Assembly: GCA_003978455.1 (NCBI GenBank)
Contig: QNZT01000106.1
Location: 1 to 7,148, forward strand
Length of the DNA: 7,148 nt
Direction: 5' to 3'
Origin: Sulfurospirillum sp.
GTDB taxonomy: Bacteria; Campylobacterota; Campylobacteria; Campylobacterales; QNZT01
Part shown: one piece after another, positions 1 to 5,164 of the stretch
How positions within the stretch are numbered: the first letter of the stretch is position 1
Layout of the letters: the number at the start of each line of letters is the position of its first letter
The notes under the pieces: model-generated
Seen by the model: the letters and a program-made list of their open reading frames with translations, nothing else
Databases searched by the model: none
What the model was told of the DNA's origin: nothing
Made by a program: the position numbers and the translations under genes

Positions 1-226
1 TACTTTTGAAAGTATAGATCGCGATGAGTGCGAAGGGGAGTATATAGAGCATATGCTCATCTTTCTCGATAAAGATCTTGTCGAGTACCGGTTTGATGAT
101 ATACGCCGAAAGCGCCGCGCCGCCTGCTGCCATAAACATCCCGGTAAAGGAGATGACAAACTCTTTTTTATAATCTTTGAAGTAGGGGAGAAACCGCTTA
201 AAAAACTGTTTTAAATCTTTATTCAA
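1..226 (-). CDS. msbA: MsbA-like lipid A/LPS export ABC transporter, N-terminal fragment
   Basis: Translating the minus strand from a TTG at 226 gives 75 codons that run off the left edge without a stop. The visible protein has a short basic/aromatic amphipathic start (NKDLKQFFKRFLPYFKDYKK), a first transmembrane helix at about residues 22-42 (small residues MAAGGAALSAY), then the motif IIKPVLDKIF at about 43-52 and the start of a second helix from about 59. This is the usual N-terminal layout of an exporter-type ABC half-transporter, and IIKPVLDKIF is typical of the MsbA branch. MsbA flips lipid A-core across the inner membrane using ATP; the ATPase domain lies outside the window. The TTG is preceded by AGGA with a 10-nt gap. 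A GTG at 244 (six codons upstream) is an alternative start with a poorer ribosome site. It is divergent from the gene at 362. Placement next to LPS genes supports MsbA over another ABC exporter. Confidence 0.82.
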   Translation of the reverse strand, partial: MNKDLKQFFKRFLPYFKDYKKEFVISFTGMFMAAGGAALSAYIIKPVLDKIFIEKDEHMLYILPFALIAIYTFKS

Positions 227-272
227 TCTTCTATTATCCTGCACTTTTATCGATATTTGTTCAATAAAGAGC

Positions 273-304
273 ACTTCTGAAAAGCGCATACACTTTTCAG
301 AGGT
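273..304. repeat. 12-bp hairpin in the divergent msbA / glycerophosphotransferase intergenic region
   Basis: The arms are 273-284 (ACTTCTGAAAAG) and 293-304 (CTTTTCAGAGGT) around an 8-nt loop. Nine inner pairs are perfect, followed by one G-T wobble and two more pairs. No T-run follows on either strand, so it does not look like an ordinary intrinsic terminator. It could be an operator for the divergent promoters, a leader hairpin in the msbA transcript, or a short relative of the inverted repeat at 4989-5048, whose arms share TCTGAAAA and TTCAGAGG. The rest of 245-361 is AT-rich with no gene visible. Confidence 0.7.
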
Positions 305-320
305 ATTCTAAAGTATTGGC

Positions 321-330
321 ATTGTATCAT
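321..330. promoter_or_regulatory. overlapping divergent -10-like hexamers
   Basis: On the minus strand 326-321 reads TACAAT, and on the plus strand 325-330 reads TATCAT after a TTG. Either could be a -10 element, the first for msbA and the second for the gene at 362. The plus-strand element would give a leader of about 25 nt. The minus-strand one would give a leader of about 90 nt that contains the hairpin at 273-304. No convincing -35 boxes are seen. These are single short matches, so the call is tentative. Confidence 0.25.
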
Positions 331-351
331 AAATTCATATCAGATTATATC

Positions 352-355
352 AAGG
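352..355 (+). promoter_or_regulatory. ribosome binding site deciding the TTG start at 362
   Basis: AAGG lies 6 nt before TTG at 362. The frame is open further upstream but has no ATG, GTG or TTG between about 299 and 362, so this site fixes the start. The resulting protein begins directly with the first beta strand (KKRYLFFIS), as expected for the family. Confidence 0.6.
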
Positions 356-361
356 CTATTT

Positions 362-1438
362 TTGAAAAAAAGGTATCTCTTTTTTATTTCTCAGGATTAC
401 AGTTTTGCCGTTTTGCGCCCGCTTCAGGAAGAGATTTTGCGCAGGGGTGATAGCGTCAGATGGTTTCTATACGGTGATGAGATCCATCATGACTATCTTC
501 ATGAAGATGAAGAGCGTTTAGAGAGTGTGGATGATGTGATCGGATACCGTCCAGACGCGGTGTTTGTGCCGGGAAATGTGGTGCCTTCGTTTATACCGGG
601 ACTGAAAGTCAAAGTATTTCACGGGATGCCTAGTTTCAAAAAGAGAAACGGAACGATCTATCACTTTATCATCCGTGGGATGTTCGATCTCTACTGTACG
701 CAGGGACCCTCTTCGACATTGCGATATAAAGAGTTGGCGGAGGAGCATGGTCACTTTTGTGTCGAAGAGACCGGCTGGAGTAAAGTCGATCCTCTTTTCC
801 AGCATAGCGAAGTATCTCAACCTGAAAAGCGCAAAAAGACAATCCTCTTCGGTTCTACATTTAGCCCCCGTTACACGAAAGCGAAAGTGCTCTACCCGTT
901 TTTACTCCAGATGATGCAGAAGTATGATTTTCAGTGGTATATCACGCTCCATCCCAAGATGGAGAAAGAGGTGATGCAAAAATACAGGGCTATCGATTTG
1001 CCCAATGTCACTTTTCTGGAACCGACAGAGTTGACAGATGCGTTTCGTGAGGCGGATATGATGTTGTGTGATATCTCCTCGATTATTTACGAATTTATGA
1101 TTCAGTTGAAACCGGTGGTGACATTTCAGGGGTATGAAGAGGACAAGTCGCTGATCAATGTCACGCAGATCGATCAGCTGGAGGAGACGATTCTCTCCGT
1201 ACTGGAAAATCCGATGCAAAATCGTGACGAGATCTATAAAAATGTGATGCATTACCACCCTTACCGAGACGGAAGATCGAGTGCCAGAATCCTGGATGCT
1301 GTCGATAAAATGATCCGGGGCGAGATAAAGCCCCGCCGCAGGAAACCGCTCAACATCATACGCAATTTGAAACTTCGAAAAGAACTCAACTACTGGAAGT
1401 TTCCGTTTTTCGGGCGAAAAGGTCGAAAAGATGCATAA
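362..1438 (+). CDS. CDP-glycerol:glycerophosphotransferase-like protein (PF04464 family), first copy
   Basis: This 358-residue cytoplasmic or membrane-associated protein resembles the TagB/TagF catalytic region, which transfers glycerol-phosphate (or ribitol-phosphate) from a CDP-polyol to a glycolipid or growing polymer. Family landmarks appear in order: an N-terminal Rossmann-like strand and helix with RRGD (27-30), the acceptor-side HG at 87-88 (VFHGMPSFKKR), GWSKVD at 138-143, HPK at 197-199, and the nucleotide-side motif DISSIIYEF at 237-245. The expected catalytic histidine, the SS pair and the acidic residue are therefore all present. The last 35 residues are rich in Lys/Arg and aromatic residues and have no transmembrane helix, which suits peripheral attachment to the inner membrane. 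It lacks the extra N-terminal domain of full TagF, so it may be a primase or single-addition enzyme. It starts with TTG and its stop overlaps the next start by 8 nt, so the two are co-translated. The exact donor and acceptor cannot be read from sequence. Confidence 0.85.
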   Translation: MKKRYLFFISQDYSFAVLRPLQEEILRRGDSVRWFLYGDEIHHDYLHEDEERLESVDDVIGYRPDAVFVPGNVVPSFIPGLKVKVFHGMPSFKKRNGTIYHFIIRGMFDLYCTQGPSSTLRYKELAEEHGHFCVEETGWSKVDPLFQHSEVSQPEKRKKTILFGSTFSPRYTKAKVLYPFLLQMMQKYDFQWYITLHPKMEKEVMQKYRAIDLPNVTFLEPTELTDAFREADMMLCDISSIIYEFMIQLKPVVTFQGYEEDKSLINVTQIDQLEETILSVLENPMQNRDEIYKNVMHYHPYRDGRSSARILDAVDKMIRGEIKPRRRKPLNIIRNLKLRKELNYWKFPFFGRKGRKDA

Positions 1439-2645
1439 GCTGCGTCACGCACACAACTATTTGATCGTTCTTTTACTCTTTACGATCACGATCAACACCG
1501 CAGTCTCCTATATACTGACGATTCTGATAGTACTGCTCTGGATCGGGGGTGGCGCGTATCGACAAAAAATTGAGACGATACTTCATGACAAACTTGCCCT
1601 CACTTTTCTGGTGCTCTATCTGCTCTTTGCCGCTGGTATGCTCTGGACACAGGATCTTGATGACGGCTGGAAAGTGCTTTCAAAACAGAAACTCTATCTT
1701 TTCGCTCCGATCGTGATCTCCTTTTTTGACCGGCGGTTTGCACGCTATGCGATCTACGCTTTTCTGGCAGCAGTTTTTATCTCTGAGATCTATTCTCTCT
1801 ACCTCTACAGCGTCTCAGGGGTAGAGTTGACCGGTTCTCTGCCGTCTCCTTTTATGCACCATATGCACTACTCTCTGATACTCGCTTTTACCTTCGGGTA
1901 TCTGATCAGCGAGGTCGATTTTGCACATTTGAAAGAGCGGAAAAATATCCTCTACCTGCTCTTTGCCCTGCTGACGCTGACGGTACTCTTTATCAACAAA
2001 GGGCGCATAGGGCAGGTGGCACTTTTGCCGGTACTCTTTCTCCTTGCGATAGTAAAATTCAGACTCTCGTTTGTGAAAAGTGTCTCGGCAGTGATCATCA
2101 GTGCGGGAGTGCTCTTTTTTGCCGCCTATCATCTCAGTGACCAGTTCAAGAGTCGGGTAGATAAGGCGAGTTATGAGTTTCATGAAGTGGTCGGGACCGG
2201 CAAACGCGACAGCATCGCCTGTCGGTTTGAGATGTGGAAATATGCCGCACAGATAGGCGCTTCCAGTCCCATCGGCGGTGTGGGAACCGGAGACGGCGTT
2301 TACGAGATGAACCTTTTGCTTGGTGAAAAAGGATTTGCAGAGTTGCATCGCAACTGCGGTCTCGGTTTGGATTACTTTTTCAATCCGCACAACAACTTTG
2401 TACTCTTTTTTATGCTTTTCGGTGTTATGGGCGTTGTGGTTTTGGCAGGTGTGCTCCTTTACCAGTTTATGCTAGCGTACCGTGTCGGATCGGTGGGGAT
2501 GATGCTTCTTCTGGTCGTGACACTAACGGGGATGATGACTGCCTCTCCGCTCACTGCACATATCAAATATATCTTCTTTTATACGATGATGATGACGATA
2601 CTCTGGCTGGATGCGCAGTATCATGAGGAAAAGACGAGTGTATAG
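1431..2645 (+). CDS. O-antigen ligase / polymerase family membrane protein (Wzy_C, WaaL-like)
   Basis: This 404-residue polytopic inner-membrane protein has about 10-12 predicted helices: paired stretches at 10-42, then 55-71, 88-99, 106-128, 145-159, 172-187, 195-209, 217-235, 322-348, 355-373 and 380-394. A large periplasmic loop lies at about 236-316, just before the conserved segment NPHNNFVLFF (318-327), where His320 fits the catalytic histidine of the WaaL/Wzy family. The loop also holds the family pattern R265...W269 followed by SSPIGGVGTGD (278-288). GRIGQ (191-195) supplies an arginine at the position usual after a helix. Such proteins join undecaprenyl-linked glycan to lipid A-core, or polymerise glycan. 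Ligase and polymerase cannot be separated by sequence alone; the LPS neighbours favour a ligase. AAAAGG lies 8 nt before the ATG, inside the end of the upstream gene, and the 8-nt overlap (ATGCATAA) implies translational coupling. Confidence 0.85.
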   Translation: MHKLRHAHNYLIVLLLFTITINTAVSYILTILIVLLWIGGGAYRQKIETILHDKLALTFLVLYLLFAAGMLWTQDLDDGWKVLSKQKLYLFAPIVISFFDRRFARYAIYAFLAAVFISEIYSLYLYSVSGVELTGSLPSPFMHHMHYSLILAFTFGYLISEVDFAHLKERKNILYLLFALLTLTVLFINKGRIGQVALLPVLFLLAIVKFRLSFVKSVSAVIISAGVLFFAAYHLSDQFKSRVDKASYEFHEVVGTGKRDSIACRFEMWKYAAQIGASSPIGGVGTGDGVYEMNLLLGEKGFAELHRNCGLGLDYFFNPHNNFVLFFMLFGVMGVVVLAGVLLYQFMLAYRVGSVGMMLLLVVTLTGMMTASPLTAHIKYIFFYTMMMTILWLDAQYHEEKTSV

Positions 2646-2662
2646 TTCACTATTTTAACTAT
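2642..2662. repeat. small AT-rich inverted repeat spanning the convergent gene ends
   Basis: ATAGTT (2642-2647) and AACTAT (2657-2662) flank a 9-nt loop, CACTATTTT. It straddles both stop codons, the TAG ending at 2645 and the TAA at 2657-2655. With only six weak pairs it is at best a modest bidirectional terminator. No stronger terminator is seen between these convergent genes, whose coding ends are 9 nt apart. Confidence 0.3.
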
Positions 2663-3407
2663 TTGTGCGGTGATACTTTTTGAGTCTCTTTTTGTTTTGC
2701 AGGTATTGCTGGTGCTTTTGGTGATAGTGACGCAGTGTTTTGACGGCATATGCGGTATCGATACCCGCGATTTGTGCGTAACTCTTTGCGATAAAGTCGG
2801 TATCCTGTTGTGTTGCGGAGAAGCGGGAGAGGTTTTTGAAACGCAGATCATCCGTATAGGTGATGAACTTCATCCGGTTGACGTCGACGATTGAAAAGTG
2901 GTAGCGATCACCCTCTTTTTTGATCAGGACATTGCCCGGTGAGTAGTCGATATGATAGACACCTTTTTGATGCAGCTGCCATGAGAAGTGTGCAAACTCT
3001 CTTAAAATTGCTTCTCGGTCGGGAAAGTGCGGATCTTTGAGCACTGCACGTATCTCGAAGTCAAAATCGAAATAGTCGCTGATATAGTAGCTTCTCTCCA
3101 GCAGCGGTGTAAAAAATTCGACATACGCAATCGGTTCGGGGGTGGAGATGCCGAGTTCTCGCAGCCTTGTCGCGTTGACAAACGAGCGTTTCGCTTTGGA
3201 GGCTCTGATAAAACGGTAGGCGAAACGGTTGATTGGGTTGGGTATCTTAAACGACTTTACGACCACTTTCTGCTTCATGAAAGAGAGGATTTTGATGATA
3301 TTTCGTTTTTGTGTGATCACCGTACCCGGTGCTTCAAAATATGTTTGGATATCTTTGACAAAAGGGGAAAACGCTTCTCTGCGGGGAGCGATGGCATAAC
3401 GGATCAT
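2655..3407 (-). CDS. Kdo/heptose (LPS core) kinase-like protein
   Basis: This 250-residue cytoplasmic protein has the protein-kinase-like fold of the LPS kinase family (KdkA/WaaP type, PF06293), which uses ATP to phosphorylate a core sugar such as Kdo or heptose. Visible kinase landmarks are VVVKSF with Lys51 as the likely ATP-binding lysine, the segment SKAKRSFVNATRLRELGIST (70-89), the catalytic loop HIDYSPGN (152-159) giving H152, D154 and N159, and VDVNRM (174-179) with Asp175 as the metal-binding residue in place of DFG. The C-terminus is helical and strongly basic (K/R/H/Q-rich from 223), as expected for an anionic lipid substrate. The Glu usually found in helix C appears to be Ser75 in my eye alignment. 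It is the last gene of a minus-strand operon: its ATG overlaps the upstream TGA by 4 nt, with AAGGA 9 nt before the ATG. Another small-molecule or lipid kinase of the same superfamily is possible. Confidence 0.75.
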   Translation of the reverse strand: MIRYAIAPRREAFSPFVKDIQTYFEAPGTVITQKRNIIKILSFMKQKVVVKSFKIPNPINRFAYRFIRASKAKRSFVNATRLRELGISTPEPIAYVEFFTPLLERSYYISDYFDFDFEIRAVLKDPHFPDREAILREFAHFSWQLHQKGVYHIDYSPGNVLIKKEGDRYHFSIVDVNRMKFITYTDDLRFKNLSRFSATQQDTDFIAKSYAQIAGIDTAYAVKTLRHYHQKHQQYLQNKKRLKKYHRTNS

Positions 3408-3871
3408 TCGAGATTTTCCTTGATTCTGGTCAAAATCTCCAGGGCATGGTTCAGTTCACGGACATTGACACAGGAGATCGCTTTGAGTGTCTCTTTCAGT
3501 TCCGTGGAGCTTATATCTTTGGTTCTCGGCAGATAGATGACCTCACAATAGGGTTTGAGAAAATCAAATTTCCCTTCCCAGTCGTCTCCCATGATGAGTG
3601 CATCGATCTGATATTTTCGGATATCTTCCAGCTTCTGTTCCCAGCTGTGCTCCGGGATCACCCTGTCGACATAGCGGATCGCTTCGACAATCTGTGCACG
3701 TTGTGCGTAGGGGATAATCGTTTTTTTGCCTTTGATCGTATTGAAATCGTCGGTAGAGACAGCGACAACAATCTCCTCTGCATGGTTTTTAATGCGTTTG
3801 AGCAATTCAAGATGCCCCACATGAAACATATCGAATGTTCCGTAAGTGATTGCCCTTTTGAACTTAGCCAT
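3404..3871 (-). CDS. tagD: glycerol-3-phosphate cytidylyltransferase (TagD-type)
   Basis: This 155-residue cytoplasmic nucleotidyltransferase catalyses CTP + sn-glycerol-3-phosphate to CDP-glycerol + pyrophosphate. The match to Bacillus TagD as I remember it is close over residues 5-127: ITYGTFDMFHVGH with the HxGH signature at 17-20, a VAVSTDDFN stretch at 36-44, RYVDRVIPE at 66-74, MGDDWEGKFDFLK at 94-106, and YLPRTKDISSTELK at 113-126. The last corresponds to the RTxGISTT nucleotide-binding signature, with Asp119 at the usual Gly and Ser122 for Thr. Bacillus TagD is about 129 residues; this protein has an extra, probably helical tail of about 25 residues from about 131 to 155. The start ATG lies inside the upstream gene (8-nt overlap, ATGGCTAA) with AGAGGGG just before it. 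Its place between two transferase/kinase genes makes CDP-glycerol supply for this locus its likely role. FAD-synthase-like or ADP-heptose (RfaE-type) relatives are less likely given the MGDDWEGKFDFLK match. Confidence 0.92.
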   Translation of the reverse strand: MAKFKRAITYGTFDMFHVGHLELLKRIKNHAEEIVVAVSTDDFNTIKGKKTIIPYAQRAQIVEAIRYVDRVIPEHSWEQKLEDIRKYQIDALIMGDDWEGKFDFLKPYCEVIYLPRTKDISSTELKETLKAISCVNVRELNHALEILTRIKENLE

Positions 3872-4925
3872 GATACCCCTCTAAAAGATCGACGATGCGT
3901 GCGGAGACTTTGCCGTCTATTGTACCGCAGATATCTTTTGAAAAGGCGACACGCTTCGCAGCCAGTCTGTCAGGGGTCTGTCGCAGTGCCTCTTTTGCCA
4001 GTCGGAGTGTCTCGTTGTAGTTGTTTGCATTGTAGAGGATTTCACGGTACTTCTCTTTGCCCTTGTCGATACGTTTGTAGAGTTTTGAGGGACGCAGATA
4101 GTATGAGAGACGAAGTTTGAAGTAGCGGTTGGAGACAACAGGTTTGTTTAACGCGGCAAACTCAAACATCGCCGAGCTTTCATCGCTTATCATGAGATCG
4201 CTGAGGGCAAAAAGCGGAACCAGATCGTATGTATCGACATCCAGTACAGTGCAGTTTTCAAAACTGTTCCAGTGTGTAAGTTGCTTGCGCTGGTTTTTGT
4301 ACTGTTTTCGCTCATATGTCAGATAGTGCGCTTTGATGAGGATATTGTAGTTGTGAAAGTGCCGGGGAAAATCGGCATCCATCTTTTCGATAGAAGAGGG
4401 GAAAAATGTGGGTGCATAGAGGATCGTCTTTTTAGTCGGATCGAGATTGTATGCTTTAGAGAGTGAAGATTTGAGATCGGGAGGCATATTGGCGATCGGG
4501 TCGAATTTTGAAAAACCGACTTTATGAAGTTTATGTGTCAGATGTGGGTAGAGGGATGCAAGCCGCTCATATTTGTAGCTCCCTTCGACCAGATAGATAT
4601 CGATATACTCTAGTACAGGATAAAAAGCTGTAGATTTGGTACCGATACCGTGTTCGAGAAAGATGGTAGTCGCATGAAGCTCCTTTGTTCTCTCAAACGG
4701 ATTGGCAAAAAATATAAAATCACTCTGGATTTTAAAAAGCTGCTCTTCTCCGAAAGAGTGATCGAGTTTTTCATCTTCTGCGATCTTTTGCATCAGAGAG
4801 CGGTTTTCCTGATCGTTGAGAACAAAATGCACACGATGTCCTCTCCGTTTCAATTCCCTGTATATAGGAAGATAGTGGGGGAAATAGTATGGATATGCGA
4901 CATAAAAAGTGGCAAAAAATCTCAA
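3864..4925 (-). CDS. CDP-glycerol:glycerophosphotransferase-like protein (PF04464 family), second copy
   Basis: This 353-residue protein shares the fold and motifs of the gene at 362 but is clearly divergent from it. Landmarks are the N-terminal strand and aromatic loop AYPYYFPHYLPIYRELKRRGH (10-30), FLEHGIGTKS with H92-G93 as the acceptor-side catalytic pair, VGFSKFDP (136-143), ILYAPTF (168-174), KAH at 198-200, and SDLMISDESSAMFEF (242-256) with D248, the SS pair 250-251 and E255. It would transfer a polyol-phosphate from CDP-polyol. The gene directly after it encodes the CDP-glycerol-making enzyme, so glycerophosphate is the best guess. The start is a TTG after the purine-rich AGAGAAGAGAA; no better in-frame start is seen and the protein begins at the first beta strand as expected. 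It leads the minus-strand operon. No transmembrane helix is seen, so it probably acts at the inner face of the inner membrane. Confidence 0.87.
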   Translation of the reverse strand: MRFFATFYVAYPYYFPHYLPIYRELKRRGHRVHFVLNDQENRSLMQKIAEDEKLDHSFGEEQLFKIQSDFIFFANPFERTKELHATTIFLEHGIGTKSTAFYPVLEYIDIYLVEGSYKYERLASLYPHLTHKLHKVGFSKFDPIANMPPDLKSSLSKAYNLDPTKKTILYAPTFFPSSIEKMDADFPRHFHNYNILIKAHYLTYERKQYKNQRKQLTHWNSFENCTVLDVDTYDLVPLFALSDLMISDESSAMFEFAALNKPVVSNRYFKLRLSYYLRPSKLYKRIDKGKEKYREILYNANNYNETLRLAKEALRQTPDRLAAKRVAFSKDICGTIDGKVSARIVDLLEGYHG

Positions 4926-4938
4926 TTCTCTTCTCTGT

Positions 4939-4944
4939 ATTATA
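4939..4944 (-). promoter_or_regulatory. -10 element (TATAAT) for the minus-strand operon
   Basis: The minus strand reads a consensus TATAAT at 4944-4939, 13 nt before the TTG at 4925. No clear -35 box is present, although a T-run lies upstream, as is common in Campylobacterota promoters. If it is used, the leader would be only about 7-8 nt, which is unusually short. Confidence 0.45.
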
Positions 4945-4988
4945 GGATTAATAGCAAAAATATCGATACATAGTACATGATCATACCT

Positions 4989-5048
4989 GCATCCTCTGAA
5001 AAATCTCCGTTGCAGATGTTGTTCGAGCGAGCGTTATTCAGAGGATGC
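4989..5048. repeat. 12-bp perfect inverted repeat around a 36-nt spacer
   Basis: GCATCCTCTGAA (4989-5000) is the exact reverse complement of TTCAGAGGATGC (5037-5048). The spacer 5001-5036 contains a smaller possible stem, ATCT (5003-5006) with AGAT (5014-5017), and a GC-rich CGAGCGAGCG stretch (5024-5033) that contrasts with the AT-rich flanks. It sits between the divergent starts at 4925 and 5165. It may be a small structured RNA, a miniature repeat element, or a regulatory hairpin. A short T-rich stretch (TGTTTTATAT, from about 5053) follows on the plus side, but it starts about 5 nt after the arm and is a weak terminator tail. Confidence 0.75.
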
Positions 5049-5117
5049 GATGCTGTTTTATATATGCGATTGTAAACAGAAGTGTATCGAAACATTTCTT
5101 TTTATCCCAACAAAGTG

Positions 5118-5136
5118 TATAATCCCGGTCTATAAT
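5118..5136 (+). promoter_or_regulatory. two tandem TATAAT -10-like elements upstream of the DUF3413-sulfatase gene
   Basis: TATAAT occurs at 5118-5123, preceded by TG, and again at 5131-5136, 13 nt later. The second would place the transcript start near 5143 and give a leader of about 22 nt containing AGGGAG. A T-rich tract (5095-5105) lies upstream of the first. No consensus TTGACA is seen. The rest of 4945-5117 holds the inverted repeat described separately and no gene. Confidence 0.5.
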
Positions 5137-5152
5137 TCAAAATACGCCAAAC

Positions 5153-5158
5153 AGGGAG
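5153..5158 (+). promoter_or_regulatory. ribosome binding site deciding the TTG start at 5165
   Basis: AGGGAG ends 6 nt before the TTG at 5165. The first in-frame ATG is 21 codons later (5228), inside the first transmembrane helix and without a ribosome site, so the TTG is preferred. Confidence 0.75.
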
Positions 5159-5164
5159 TCTCTG

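Noticed and set aside
248..255. Palindrome TATCGATA upstream of msbA, also at 4961-4968 upstream of the minus-strand operon
   Set aside because: The same 8-mer also occurs inside coding sequence near 2757 and similar words are common here, so two upstream copies are weak evidence for a regulator site.
314..335. Possible sigma-54 promoter (TTGGCATTGTATCAT) upstream of the gene at 362
   Set aside because: The GG at 318-319 is not followed by GC at the required spacing, so the -24/-12 pattern fails.
1815..2390. Minus-strand open frame of 191 codons inside the ligase-family gene
   Set aside because: It is antisense to a protein with clear membrane helices and the HNN motif; the translation shows no family features and no ribosome site is apparent.
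3446..4120. Plus-strand open frame of 224 codons across the tagD / transferase junction
   Set aside because: It is antisense to two genes with strong catalytic signatures, and its Cys/Arg-rich translation has no recognisable domain.
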